From the NCBI RefSeq assembly GCF_900110275.1, contig NZ_FODC01000007.1, forward strand, positions 1-64,000: DNA of 64,000 nt. Reading direction: 5' to 3'. This stretch comes from Duganella sp. CF517 (GTDB lineage Bacteria > Pseudomonadota > Gammaproteobacteria > Burkholderiales > Burkholderiaceae_D). Positions within the stretch are counted from its first letter, which is position 1. Every line of letters begins with the position of its first letter. Shown piece by piece: positions 37,924 to 46,879 of this stretch. The notes below the pieces were generated by a model. The model did no database searches. It worked only from the letters and a program-made list of their open reading frames with translations, and was not told where the DNA came from. Both the position numbers and the translations under genes were made by a program.

Positions 37924-38325
37924 ATGCCCGCGCAGCTCTCCATTCATGATGGCGAGTCCGTCTCGCCCAACCAGTTCGCGCGTTCGTTCGCGCGCACCGC
38001 CCGCAACGCGTGGTTTGATTTGTCGGTTCGGCGCCCTGGCGACCGGCAGTTCAAGATGGCGTGCGTGCTGCGTGAAGAAATCGCCGCGTTAGAGCGCAAG
38101 CCGGATCAAGAACGCGGGGCGGGTGTCGCCGCGCGCGTCGTTCCGGTCGCCTCGTCCGACGCAGCCATGCGCACCCCGAACGAAGTCAAAGCGCCGCCGG
38201 CCGCGCCGCCTGGGGCCACATCACCCCCGCCAAGGGAGCAGGTCCAGAAGTCGGATTTCGATCCGGGCTGGGATTTACCCGAACGACGCAAGTTCCGGTA
38301 CCGCATGGAAGACATCGCGTATTGA
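37912..38325 (+). CDS. small hypothetical protein behind a long hairpin
   Basis: The 137-residue product matches no family I know. It has no signal peptide or membrane span. The first 65 residues look folded (NQFARSFARTARNAWFDLSVRRPGDRQ... MACVLREEIAALE), then a Pro-Ala-rich linker (residues about 90-110) and a charged end, DPGWDLPERRKFRYRMEDIAY. ATG 37912 has GGAGGA 8 bases upstream, but lies in the right arm of the long inverted repeat; ATG 37924, just outside it, is an alternative start giving 133 residues. It is isolated, converging on the LysR gene 6 bases downstream. Codon use looks like the neighbours. Confidence 0.6.
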   Translation: MFTTMPAQLSIHDGESVSPNQFARSFARTARNAWFDLSVRRPGDRQFKMACVLREEIAALERKPDQERGAGVAARVVPVASSDAAMRTPNEVKAPPAAPPGATSPPPREQVQKSDFDPGWDLPERRKFRYRMEDIAY

Positions 38326-38331
38326 AGTCGA

Positions 38332-39219
38332 TCATGCCGCCTCGATCATGTCGTACAACGCCCGCGCGGCCGGCGACAGGTGGCCGGCCTTGCGGGTGAT
38401 CAGCGCCAGTTGGCGCGAGATGGCCGGCTCCTTCAGCTTGATCACGCGCAGACGCGGATACGTGCCCTTCTGGATCGCCAGATTGGGCACGATGGCCGCC
38501 GCCACGCCGGCCGCCACCAGCCCGATGGCGGTGGAGCTGCGCTGCACCTCGTACTGGAACTGCAGGCTCAGATTCATGCTCTTGTCGCCAAGGTAGCTGT
38601 CGAGCAGCGCGCGGTTGCCGTTGACGTCGCCGGAGAAGATCAGCGGGTAGGGCTGGATCTGCACCCACGTCAGCGAGCGCCGTTTCGCCAGCGCGTGGTC
38701 GTCGCGGCACAGCAGCACGAATTCATCCTGCACCACCGGCACCGAGACCAGATCCGGATGCGTGCTGCCGGACAGGTTGATGCCGAATTCGGCCTCGCGG
38801 CTCAGCACCGCCTCGGCCACGCGCGCGGATGCTTGGTCGAGTATCTTGACGCGGTTGTCCGGAAAGCGCGCCGAGTATTCGCGGACGATCTCGGGCAGGA
38901 ACTGAATGCCGGCGGTCGGCACGCTGGCGATCGTGATGTCGCCGCGCTGCGCCTTGCCGGTCTCGCGGATTTCGGTCAGCGTCGACGACAGCTCCTGCAG
39001 CAGCCTGCGCGCCTGCGGCAGGAAGTCCTTGCCGATGCCGGTCAGCGCGATGGTGCGCGTGGTGCGCTCGACCAGCATCACGCCGAGGAAGTCCTCCAGA
39101 TTGCGCAGCCGTTGCGTCACCGCCGTTTGCGTGACGTGCAGCGTATCGGCCGCCTTCTGAAAGCCGCCAAAGTCCGCGATCGCGACGAACGCCTGCACGC
39201 CGAGAATATCGATTTTCAT
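38332..39219 (-). CDS. LysR-type transcriptional regulator divergent from the chromate transporter
   Basis: The 295-residue protein has the LysR helix-turn-helix in residues 1-60 (FGGFQKAADTLHVTQTAVTQRL) and a binding domain with ASVPTAGIQFLPEIV and REAEFGINL. It diverges from the split chrA pair across 91 bases with a T-N11-A palindrome, so control of that pair is the obvious guess; the signal (chromate, sulfate or other) is not readable. It converges with the small unknown gene. Confidence 0.9.
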   Translation of the reverse strand: MKIDILGVQAFVAIADFGGFQKAADTLHVTQTAVTQRLRNLEDFLGVMLVERTTRTIALTGIGKDFLPQARRLLQELSSTLTEIRETGKAQRGDITIASVPTAGIQFLPEIVREYSARFPDNRVKILDQASARVAEAVLSREAEFGINLSGSTHPDLVSVPVVQDEFVLLCRDDHALAKRRSLTWVQIQPYPLIFSGDVNGNRALLDSYLGDKSMNLSLQFQYEVQRSSTAIGLVAAGVAAAIVPNLAIQKGTYPRLRVIKLKEPAISRQLALITRKAGHLSPAARALYDMIEAA

Positions 39220-39229
39220 TAGGTAAATG

Positions 39230-39254
39230 AATGAATGGTCTAAATAAATTCATT
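39230..39254. promoter_or_regulatory. candidate LysR operator upstream of chrA
   Basis: AATGAAT (39230-39236) and ATTCATT (39248-39254) are perfect inverted 7-mers 11 bases apart, the LysR T-N11-A geometry, in an A/T-rich stretch that also must hold the promoters for both divergent genes. AATGAAT is repeated four bases earlier (39226-39232), giving a second register. Confidence 0.5.
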
Positions 39255-39310
39255 GTACTTATATTTGACCGAGGAGGAAAATCCCGCCATCGAGTCCAGG
39301 AGTACACACC

Positions 39311-39922
39311 ATGCACACCCAGGCGGGCGCGCTTACCGAGCGCACAGACCAACTATCGCCGCAACTATCGCCATCAACGATTTTCTTCGTCTTCTCCAGG
39401 CTGGCGCTGATGGGCTTTGGCGGCGTGATGCCGGTCGCCTACCGCGCCCTGGTCGAGCAGCACAAGTGGCTGACGGCCGGGGAGTTCGCAAAATGCATGG
39501 CGATGAGCCAGATGCTGCCCGGGCCGACGGTCTGCAACGTCGGCCTGATGGTCGGCAACCGCTACGCCGGCATTCGCGGCGCGCTGGCGGCGGTGGGCGG
39601 CTTGATCCTCGGGCCGTTCTTCATCGTCATCGGGCTGGGCGTGGTGTACCAGCAGTTCGGCGACCTGGAGATCATCCGGCGCGCGATCGGCGGCATGGCC
39701 GCCGTCGCGGCGGGGCTGATCCTGGCGACGGCGGCCAAGATGGCGCTGGCGATGTTCGCCAAGGCCCACTGGCGGCGCAAGCACGATCAACTGAAGCTGG
39801 CGATGATGGTGCTGGCCTTTGTCGCGCTGGGACTGTTGAAGTGGCAGCTGGCGCTGGTGTTCTGCGTGCTGGCGCCGTTGGGCACCGCCGCCGCGTACCT
39901 GCTGGGAGACAAACATGAATGA
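39311..39922 (+). CDS. chrA: chromate transporter, N-terminal half protein
   Basis: The 203-residue membrane protein corresponds to one CHR domain (PF02417 type): SRLALMGFGGVMPVAYRALVEQHKWLTAGEFAK and SQMLPGPTVCNVGLMVGNRYAG. Bidomain ChrA is about 400 residues; here the halves are separate genes, the short-chain CHR arrangement, in which the two proteins together form the transporter. It overlaps the second half gene by 8 bases. The family exports chromate in some members; others respond to sulfate or have unknown substrates. Confidence 0.85.
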   Translation: MHTQAGALTERTDQLSPQLSPSTIFFVFSRLALMGFGGVMPVAYRALVEQHKWLTAGEFAKCMAMSQMLPGPTVCNVGLMVGNRYAGIRGALAAVGGLILGPFFIVIGLGVVYQQFGDLEIIRRAIGGMAAVAAGLILATAAKMALAMFAKAHWRRKHDQLKLAMMVLAFVALGLLKWQLALVFCVLAPLGTAAAYLLGDKHE

Positions 39923-40448
39923 GCAATCGCCGATCGGCCAGTTGTCGCTGCATATCGCGCTGATGTCGCTGATGGCGGTCGGCGGCGGCGTGGTGCTGCT
40001 GGCGCCACAGGTGGGGCAGTATGTGGTCGAAGGCCAGCACTGGCTGACCAACGAGCAGTTCTCCGCCGCCTACGCCATTGCCCAGGCGGCGCCCGGTCCC
40101 AACCTGCTGTTCATCTCCCTGGTGGGATGGCTGATCGGCGGCTGGTCCGGCGCCGTCATGACCACCATCGCCGTGATCGTGCCGTCCACCTTGTTGACCT
40201 TGACCGCCGTCCGCTGGCACGCGGGCCGCGCCGGCAGCCGCTTGTCGCGCGCGCTGGGCCAGGCGTTCGGCCCGATGTCGATCGGCTTGATGGCCGCCAC
40301 CGCGTGGCTGTTCACCGGCATCTCCAACACCGACTGGCGCGCCGATGTCGTGACCCTGCTGTCGGCGCTGATCCTGCTGCGCACCAAACTCAATCCGGTG
40401 GTGCTGATCGCGCTTGGCGCCGCCGCCGGCGCGCTGCGAATCATCTGA
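39915..40448 (+). CDS. chrA: chromate transporter, C-terminal half protein
   Basis: The 177-residue partner carries the second CHR domain, oriented opposite to the first: LMSLMAVGGGVVLLAPQVGQYVVEGQHWLTNEQFSAAYAIAQAAPGPNLLF. Its ATG overlaps the end of the first half, indicating coupled translation and likely 1:1 assembly. It converges on the EutR-like gene 6 bases later. Confidence 0.85.
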   Translation: MNEQSPIGQLSLHIALMSLMAVGGGVVLLAPQVGQYVVEGQHWLTNEQFSAAYAIAQAAPGPNLLFISLVGWLIGGWSGAVMTTIAVIVPSTLLTLTAVRWHAGRAGSRLSRALGQAFGPMSIGLMAATAWLFTGISNTDWRADVVTLLSALILLRTKLNPVVLIALGAAAGALRII

Positions 40449-40454
40449 CCATCG

Positions 40455-41426
40455 CTACTGCGAGCGCGCCTTCAACGTCGCCGACGGGCAGTGCCCGAAC
40501 AGCTTGCGGTAGTCGCTGGAGAACTGGCTGAAATTACTCAGCCCCCACGCGTCGGCGACATCGCCGATCGCCACCCCGCCCGGCGCGCCGTCGTTCAGCT
40601 GGCGCCGCACGCCGTTCAGCCGCGTCATGCGCAGGTACAGCATGGGGCTCATCCCCAGCACATCCTCGAAGCAGTACTGCAAGGTGCGGCGGCTCACGTG
40701 CACCTGCTCGCACAGCTCCGGCACGGTGATCGCTTCGCTGCGGTGCGCCTGGATATACTCGCGCGCCAGCGCCACCACGCGCCGCCGCCGTTGCAGGCTG
40801 GCGGCCAGCTCCGGTTCCACGCAACGGTGGTCCAGCATGTCGAGCAACGCCAACAAAACACCCTGTTGCCATTGTGGCTCCGCCTCGCCGTCCACAGCTT
40901 GCGTTGCATCGGGCAGCAGCCGCGCCAAGGTGCGCAGGAAGGCCGCGCGCCCGGCCGCGTCGACCTGCAGCAGATCGGCCGACTGCACGCGCTGCCAATC
41001 GATCTGGCAGCCATGCGCGCGTGCGGTATCGGCCAGCAGCTGCCGGCTGGCGACGATGCCGTAGATACTGTAGTCGCTCGGCGTCACCAACTCGAACTCA
41101 ACATTGCCCGGCTGCACCATGATCGAATCGGCCCCGGTCTGGCGGCCGTTGATGCGCGTGGCCGCCGCATGGTCGGGCAGGCCGAACCAGATCGCGTCCG
41201 GCCACACGCGGCACGACTGCCGCACCGACTGGCTCAGGCGTTCGCGGAACACTTGTAGCTGGGGTAACTGACGTTCCGTCAGGGCACCGCGAAACAGGCC
41301 GGAGCTGATCTGGTCGTAACGCTGCTCCCAGTTGGTCAGCTCGCTGGCCAATGCATCGGCGTCGTGCGCCAGCACCGTGCGTACGTCGCGCGCATGGTGC
41401 AACAACTGTGTTGCAGTCTGGTGCAT
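40455..41426 (-). CDS. eutR: EutR-like AraC-family regulator
   Basis: The 323-residue protein has an N-terminal sensor part and a C-terminal AraC domain (residues about 230-320): EAITVPELCEQVHVSRRTLQYCFEDVLGMSPMLYLR and LSNFSQFSSDYRKLFGHCPSATL. The pattern YCFEDVLGMSPMLYLR is the EutR-type, whose members sense ethanolamine with cobalamin. It diverges from the ethanolamine permease gene over 190 bases. ATG 41426 is chosen because the upstream in-frame extension is a chance Arg/Gln run. Confidence 0.8.
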   Translation of the reverse strand: MHQTATQLLHHARDVRTVLAHDADALASELTNWEQRYDQISSGLFRGALTERQLPQLQVFRERLSQSVRQSCRVWPDAIWFGLPDHAAATRINGRQTGADSIMVQPGNVEFELVTPSDYSIYGIVASRQLLADTARAHGCQIDWQRVQSADLLQVDAAGRAAFLRTLARLLPDATQAVDGEAEPQWQQGVLLALLDMLDHRCVEPELAASLQRRRRVVALAREYIQAHRSEAITVPELCEQVHVSRRTLQYCFEDVLGMSPMLYLRMTRLNGVRRQLNDGAPGGVAIGDVADAWGLSNFSQFSSDYRKLFGHCPSATLKARSQ

Positions 41427-41530
41427 ATCAATTCCCCTGCTGTGTCGCTGTTGTTGTATTTGCCGTCGTCGCCGCACCGTACTGCCTCAAGTTTGCCGAT
41501 TTTCGATAACGGCGGGCCGGGCCCCGCTTC

Positions 41531-41536
41531 TATACT
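41531..41536 (+). promoter_or_regulatory. possible -10 of the ethanolamine operon
   Basis: TATACT lies 81 bases before the permease start. No matching -35 is present at the correct distance, which is usual for promoters needing an AraC-type activator. The remaining divergent gap (41427-41616) shows no other clear signal. Confidence 0.3.
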
Positions 41537-41616
41537 GAAATTCGCAGCAACTTCCATACCCGCCCGGACCAGGCGTCCATCCGGGCCTCAGACGCGGCTA
41601 AATTAGGGGAAAAAAT

Positions 41617-42996
41617 ATGAACGCAAAACAAGCGGCCGGCAAGCCCGCGCTGCAGCAGACGCTGAGCACCTTCCAGCTATGGGGCATCGCCGTCGGGCTG
41701 GTCATCTCCGGCGAATACTTCGGCTGGAGCTATGGCTGGGCCTCGGCCGGCACCCTCGGCTTCACCATCACCGCGCTGTTCGTCGCGGCCATGTACACCA
41801 CCTTCATCTTCAGCTTCACCGAGCTGACCACCTCGATCCCGCACGCCGGCGGCCCGTTCGCCTACAGCAAGCGCGCCTTCGGCCCCACCGGCGGTTACCT
41901 GGCCGGCGCCGCCACCTTGATCGAGTTCGTGTTCGCCCCGCCCGCCATCGCGCTGGCGATCGGCGCCTACCTCAACGTGCAGTTCCCGCAGATCGACCCC
42001 AAGCTGGCGGCCGTGGGCGCCTACCTGGTGTTCATGACGCTCAACATCGTCGGCGTGCAGGTGGCCGCCACCTTCGAACTGCTGATGGCCTTGCTGGCGA
42101 TCTTCGAACTGCTGGTGTTCATGGGCGTGGTCGCGCCGGGCTTCTCGATGGCCAATTTCACCAAGGGCGGCTGGTCGGGCTCCGACAGCTTCAGCCTGGC
42201 CTCGGTGCCGGGCATGTTCGCGGCGATCCCGTTCGCCATCTGGTTCTTCCTGGCGATCGAAGGCGTGGCGATGGCGGCCGAGGAGGCCAAGGACCCCAAG
42301 CGCTCGATTCCGATCGCCTATATCACCGGCATCATCACCCTGGTGCTGCTGGCGATCGGCGTGATGGTGTTCGCCGGCGGCGCCGGCGACTGGACCAAGC
42401 TGGCCAACATCAACGACCCGCTGCCGCAGGCGATGAAGCTGATCGTCGGCGAAAACAGCGGCTGGCTGCACATGCTGGTGTGGCTCGGGCTGTTCGGCCT
42501 GATCGCCTCGTTCCACGGCATCATCCTCGGCTACTCGCGCCAGATCTACGCGCTGGCGCGCGAAGCCTATCTGCCGCATTACTTCGCCAAGATCCACCCG
42601 CGCTTCAAGACGCCGCACCGCGCCGTGCTGGCCGGCGGCGTGGTCGGCATCGCCGCCATCTACAGCGACGAGCTGATCAAGATCGGCGGCCTGACCCTGA
42701 CCGCCAACATCGTCACCATGTCGGTGTTCGGCGCCATCACGATGTACATCGTCAGCATGCTGAGCCTGTTCAAGCTGCGCCGCGCCGAGCCGCACATGGC
42801 GCGTCCGTTCCGGGCGCCGTTCTACCCGCTGTTCCCGGCCATCGCGCTGGCCGGCGCGCTGGTCTGCATGGGGACGATGATCTATTACAACCCGCTGATC
42901 TTCGCGCTGTTCGTCGGCTTCCTGGCCGCCGGCTATGTGTTCTTCCTGTTCACCAAGGACAGCCGCCGGCAGCACGCCGCGTTGGACCCGATCTAA
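41617..42996 (+). CDS. eat: ethanolamine permease (APC superfamily)
   Basis: The 459-residue protein has about 12 membrane segments and the APC motifs: LWGIAVGLVISGEYFGWSYGW, FTELTTSIPHAGGPFAYSKRAFGP and AIEGVAMAAEEAKDPKRSIP. This is the class found beside eutBC in bacteria without microcompartments. It brings ethanolamine across the inner membrane. GGGGAAAAAAT precedes the ATG. The next gene, the porin, starts 17 bases after its stop. Confidence 0.9.
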   Translation: MNAKQAAGKPALQQTLSTFQLWGIAVGLVISGEYFGWSYGWASAGTLGFTITALFVAAMYTTFIFSFTELTTSIPHAGGPFAYSKRAFGPTGGYLAGAATLIEFVFAPPAIALAIGAYLNVQFPQIDPKLAAVGAYLVFMTLNIVGVQVAATFELLMALLAIFELLVFMGVVAPGFSMANFTKGGWSGSDSFSLASVPGMFAAIPFAIWFFLAIEGVAMAAEEAKDPKRSIPIAYITGIITLVLLAIGVMVFAGGAGDWTKLANINDPLPQAMKLIVGENSGWLHMLVWLGLFGLIASFHGIILGYSRQIYALAREAYLPHYFAKIHPRFKTPHRAVLAGGVVGIAAIYSDELIKIGGLTLTANIVTMSVFGAITMYIVSMLSLFKLRRAEPHMARPFRAPFYPLFPAIALAGALVCMGTMIYYNPLIFALFVGFLAAGYVFFLFTKDSRRQHAALDPI

Positions 42997-43013
42997 CCAC
43001 TGGAGCATACTCA

Positions 43014-43814
43014 ATGTCTAAAACTATCCTCACGCTGGCTTGCGCCGCCTTGTTTTCCGGCTCCGCAATGGCTGCCGATCCCGCACCGCCCCCTGATTGG
43101 ACCGAGAGCGGCAACGTCACCGTCGTCTCCGACTACCTGTTCCGCGGCATTTCGCAAACGCAGGCCAAGCCGACCATCCAGGCCACCTTGGACTTCACGC
43201 ATGCGAGCGGCTTGTATGTCGGCCTGTTCGGCTCGGGCGTCTCGCACGCGGCGTACAACAATGGTTCCGGCGCCGAGATCGACGTCTACGGCGGCTACCG
43301 CCACAGCCTGAACGCCGACACGGTCATCGACGCCGGCCTGGTCACGTACTGGTTCCCCGGCGCGCATTACGCGACGGGCGGCCAGGACATCAAGTACCAT
43401 ACGCAGGAGGCCAAGCTGGGCGTGAACATCGGCGCCTTCAACGCCTACGGCTGGGTGTCGCTGAACAAGCGCTGGTTCGGCTTCACGATCCAGCCCACCA
43501 CGGGCGAGCTGGTCGACACGCGCGGCACCCTGTACGGCGAAGTGAACTGGAATCCGGAACTGGCGCCGGGCCTGGTGTTGAACCTGCACGCGGGCAAGCA
43601 GAACGTGCGCCACATGAGCGAGTTCAATTTTTACGATGTGAAGGCGGGCGTGACGAAGACGATGGACAAATGGGCGTTCTCGGCGGCGGCGGTGTACAAC
43701 AGCGGCGACGCCAGCAAGAACGGCACGCCGTTGTGGACCTTCTTCAACGCCGACGGCAGCGGCAAGAACGTGGTGCAGAAGCGGTTGCTGGTGACGGCGA
43801 CGCGCACGTTCTAG
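43014..43814 (+). CDS. TorF-family putative porin inside the eut operon
   Basis: The 266-residue protein has a signal peptide cleaved near SAMA (residue 20) and TESGNVTVVSDYLFRGISQTQAKPT, the hallmark of the TorF/gcw_chp family of predicted outer-membrane channels, and ends in Thr-Phe as a barrel does. Glycine- and aromatic-rich strands alternate throughout. It is placed between the ethanolamine permease and eutB, which suggests an outer-membrane route for ethanolamine or a related amine. The start ATG 43014 begins the signal peptide. Confidence 0.88.
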   Translation: MSKTILTLACAALFSGSAMAADPAPPPDWTESGNVTVVSDYLFRGISQTQAKPTIQATLDFTHASGLYVGLFGSGVSHAAYNNGSGAEIDVYGGYRHSLNADTVIDAGLVTYWFPGAHYATGGQDIKYHTQEAKLGVNIGAFNAYGWVSLNKRWFGFTIQPTTGELVDTRGTLYGEVNWNPELAPGLVLNLHAGKQNVRHMSEFNFYDVKAGVTKTMDKWAFSAAAVYNSGDASKNGTPLWTFFNADGSGKNVVQKRLLVTATRTF

Positions 43815-43850
43815 TATTGGTATCGGCATTGGCTTAGCATCGGAGACAAC

Positions 43851-45242
43851 ATGGGCAGCTTCTCGCACACGGTGGGCAGCAAAACCTATCAGTTCCGCGA
43901 CCTCAAGGACTTGATGGCGAAAGCCACGCCGGCCCGCTCCGGCGACCACCTCGCCGGGCTGGCCGCCGCCAGCGCCGAAGAGCGCGTCGCCGCGCAAATG
44001 GCGCTGGCCGACCTGCCGCTGACGTTGTTCCTCAACGAACTGGTCATCCCCTACGAGCAGGATGAAGTCACGCGCCTGATCATCGACGACCACGACAAAA
44101 CCGCCTTCGCCCGCATCGCCCACCTGACCGTCGGCGACTTCCGCAACTGGCTGCTCGGCGACGCCGCCGACGAAGCGGCGCTGGCCGCCGTCTGCGCCGG
44201 CATCACCCCCGAGATGGCGGCCGCCGTCTGCAAGATCATGCGCATCCAGGACTTGATCCTGGTGGCGAAAAAATGCCGCGTCGTCACCCGCTTCCGCAAC
44301 ACCATCGGCCTGCAGGGCCGCATGGCCACCCGCCTGCAACCGAACCACCCGACCGACGACGCCACCGGCATCGCCGCCAGCGTGCTCGACGGCCTGCTGT
44401 ACGGCAGCGGCGACGCCGTCATCGGCATCAACCCGGCCACCGACAACGTGCCGCAGGTGATCAGGATCGTCACCATGCTCGACGAGATCATCGCCCGCTA
44501 CGGCATCCCGACGCAATCGTGCGTGCTCACGCACGTCACCAACACCATCGCCGCCATCGAGCGCGGCGCGCCGGTCGACCTGGTGTTCCAGTCGATCGCC
44601 GGCACCGAGGCGGCCAACGCCAGCTTCGGCATCAACATCGCGCTGCTGGACGAAGCGCGCCAGGCGGCGCTGTCGCTGCGGCGCGGCACCGTCGGCGACA
44701 ACGTCATGTATTTCGAAACGGGGCAGGGCAGCGCGCTGTCGGCCAACGCCCACCACGGCGTCGACCAGCAAACCTGCGAAACGCGCGCCTACGCGGTCGC
44801 GCGCAAGTTCCAGCCGTTGCTGGTGAACTCGGTGGTCGGCTTCATCGGCCCCGAGTACCTGTACGACGGCAAGCAGATCATCCGCGCCGGGCTGGAGGAC
44901 CACTTCTGCGCCAAGCTGCTGGGCCTGCCGATGGGTTGCGACGTCTGCTACACCAACCACGCCGAGGCCGACCAGGACGATATGGACATGCTGCTGACGC
45001 TGCTGGGCGCGGCCGGCTGCACCTTCGTCATGGGCATCCCGGGTTCGGACGATATCATGCTCAACTACCAGACCACGTCGTTCCACGACGCGCTGTACGC
45101 GCGCCGCGTGCTGGGCCTGAGGACGACGCCGGAATTCGAAGCCTGGCTGAAGGCGATGCATATTTTCACCGACGATGAACGCGCCACCCTGGGCAGCGGC
45201 ATGCCGGTGGCGTTCCAGCGCGCGCTGGCCAGTTTGACGTAA
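43851..45242 (+). CDS. eutB: ethanolamine ammonia-lyase large subunit
   Basis: The 463-residue TIM-barrel subunit holds the ethanolamine site of the adenosylcobalamin-dependent lyase that yields acetaldehyde and ammonia. Recognisable parts are [17 protein letters not shown]-type start ([17 protein letters not shown]), [59 protein letters not shown] and [22 protein letters not shown]. Length is normal. eutC follows 14 bases later. No eutA reactivase is nearby. Confidence 0.96.
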   Translation: MGSFSHTVGSKTYQFRDLKDLMAKATPARSGDHLAGLAAASAEERVAAQMALADLPLTLFLNELVIPYEQDEVTRLIIDDHDKTAFARIAHLTVGDFRNWLLGDAADEAALAAVCAGITPEMAAAVCKIMRIQDLILVAKKCRVVTRFRNTIGLQGRMATRLQPNHPTDDATGIAASVLDGLLYGSGDAVIGINPATDNVPQVIRIVTMLDEIIARYGIPTQSCVLTHVTNTIAAIERGAPVDLVFQSIAGTEAANASFGINIALLDEARQAALSLRRGTVGDNVMYFETGQGSALSANAHHGVDQQTCETRAYAVARKFQPLLVNSVVGFIGPEYLYDGKQIIRAGLEDHFCAKLLGLPMGCDVCYTNHAEADQDDMDMLLTLLGAAGCTFVMGIPGSDDIMLNYQTTSFHDALYARRVLGLRTTPEFEAWLKAMHIFTDDERATLGSGMPVAFQRALASLT

Positions 45243-45256
45243 AGCACAGGAATTCT

Positions 45257-46117
45257 ATGGACGATGCCGAGAGCAATATCATGGTCGGCCGGCCGCTGCC
45301 CGAAGCGGGCGCCGACGGCGTGGTGACCGCCAACCCCTGGCAGTCGCTGCGGCGCTTCACGGCCGCGCGCATCGCGCTGGGCCGCAGCGGCGTCAGCCAG
45401 CCGACCGCGCCGCAGCTGGCGTTCCAGCTGGCGCACGCGCGCGCGCGCGACGCCGTGCACCTGGCGCTGGACCAGGCCGCGCTGGGCGAGGCGCTGCTGG
45501 CCGCCTGCGGGCTGCGCTGCCTGCCGCTGCACAGCGCGGCGGCCAGCCGCGACATCTACCTGCAACGGCCCGACCTGGGCCGCCGGCTCGACGACGCCTC
45601 GCGCCAGGCCTTGCTGCGCCGGCGGACGGTCGAGCCGCGCGGCCACGACCTGGCGATCGTCATCGCCGACGGCCTGTCGGCGCTGGCCATCGAACAAAAC
45701 GCCGTCCCGTTCATCACAACCCTGATGGCGCGCCTGGCGGACGACGGCTGGTCGCTGGCGCCGCCGGCCATCGTCGGCCAGGGCCGGGTGGCGGTCGGCG
45801 ACGAGGTGGGCGAGCTGCTCGGCGCGCGCGCCGTGGTGGTGCTGATCGGCGAGCGGCCCGGCCTCAGTTCCCCGGACAGCATGGGCCTGTACCTGACGTG
45901 GGCGCCGAAGGCCGGCTTGACGGACGCCAGCCGCAATTGCATCTCGAATGTGCGTCCGGCGGGCTTGACCTACGCCGACGCAGCGTTCAAGCTTCACTAT
46001 CTGTTATCCGAAGCGCGCAAACGGCAATTGTCGGGCGTCGCGCTCAAGGATGAAACGGCCACCGACAACCACGCACTGGACGCGCCACAGCGCAACTTCC
46101 TGCTCGACCACGACTAA
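45257..46117 (+). CDS. eutC: ethanolamine ammonia-lyase small subunit
   Basis: The 286-residue subunit supplies the cobalamin-binding face of the lyase. Signatures include [28 protein letters not shown]-type ([13 protein letters not shown]), [33 protein letters not shown] and [25 protein letters not shown] covers the start. It ends the eut operon; the WYL regulator follows after 5 bases and may be read from the same transcript. Confidence 0.95.
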   Translation: MDDAESNIMVGRPLPEAGADGVVTANPWQSLRRFTAARIALGRSGVSQPTAPQLAFQLAHARARDAVHLALDQAALGEALLAACGLRCLPLHSAAASRDIYLQRPDLGRRLDDASRQALLRRRTVEPRGHDLAIVIADGLSALAIEQNAVPFITTLMARLADDGWSLAPPAIVGQGRVAVGDEVGELLGARAVVVLIGERPGLSSPDSMGLYLTWAPKAGLTDASRNCISNVRPAGLTYADAAFKLHYLLSEARKRQLSGVALKDETATDNHALDAPQRNFLLDHD

Positions 46118-46122
46118 CGACC

Positions 46123-46818
46123 ATGAGCCGATCCGGCCGACTTTTCCTGCTGATGGACGCGATGCGCGGCTACCGCCGTCCCGTCACCGCCGCCCGCCTG
46201 GCCGAACAGCTGGGCGTGTCCGAACGCACGATCTACCGCGACATCCAGACCCTGTCGAGCCTGGGCGCGCCGCTGCAGGGCGAGGCCGGCGTCGGTTACA
46301 TGCTGAAAGCGGGCAGCTTCCTGCCGCCGCTGATGTTCGGCGCCGACGAACTGGAAGCGCTGGTGCTGGGCGCGCGCTGGGTGCGCCGCCAGGGCGACGA
46401 AGGGCTGGCGGCGGCCGCCACCAGCGCGCTGGCCAAGATCGCCACCGCCACGCCCAAGGACCTGCGTGACGACATGGCCGAAACCAGCCTGTGGGTGCCG
46501 ATGGGGAAAACCGCGCCGGAGGCCAGCGACGTCCACGTGCGGCCGGTGCGCGAAGCGATCCGCTACCAGCACCGGCTGCGGCTGGGCTACCGCGACGAAA
46601 AGGGCGCGGCGTCCGAGCGCATGGTGTGGCCGTTCGCGCTGGCGTTCTTCGAGGGCAGCCGCATGCTGGCCGCTTGGTGCGAGCTGCGCATGGGGTTCCG
46701 CCACTTCCGCATCGACCGCATCGCCGAAGTGCGCACCACCGGCGAGCGCTACCCGGCGCGCCGCCACGACCTGCTGCGCACGTGGCGCAAGGAACACGCG
46801 ATCCCCGAAGACTCCTGA
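46123..46818 (+). CDS. HTH and WYL-domain transcriptional regulator (YafY type)
   Basis: The 231-residue protein has a DeoR/HTH_11 helix-turn-helix in residues 1-55 (TAARLAEQLGVSERTIYRDIQTL) and a C-terminal WYL-like sensor domain (VREAIRYQHRLRLGYRDEKG, MVWPFALAFFEGSRMLAAWCELR). The Trp-Tyr-Leu motif is degenerate. It follows eutC by 5 bases and precedes a GST by 61; the regulated gene is unknown, with the GST the nearest guess. Confidence 0.85.
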   Translation: MSRSGRLFLLMDAMRGYRRPVTAARLAEQLGVSERTIYRDIQTLSSLGAPLQGEAGVGYMLKAGSFLPPLMFGADELEALVLGARWVRRQGDEGLAAAATSALAKIATATPKDLRDDMAETSLWVPMGKTAPEASDVHVRPVREAIRYQHRLRLGYRDEKGAASERMVWPFALAFFEGSRMLAAWCELRMGFRHFRIDRIAEVRTTGERYPARRHDLLRTWRKEHAIPEDS

Positions 46819-46879
46819 CAAAAACTGTCGCATGGCGGCCGTACGATGGCGTCCTCACCCACCCTCATCGGAGCAAGCC

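Noticed and set aside
41679-43013. Porin reading frame extended upstream into the permease gene
   Set aside because: The frame is open by chance through the permease; the signal peptide starts at 43014.
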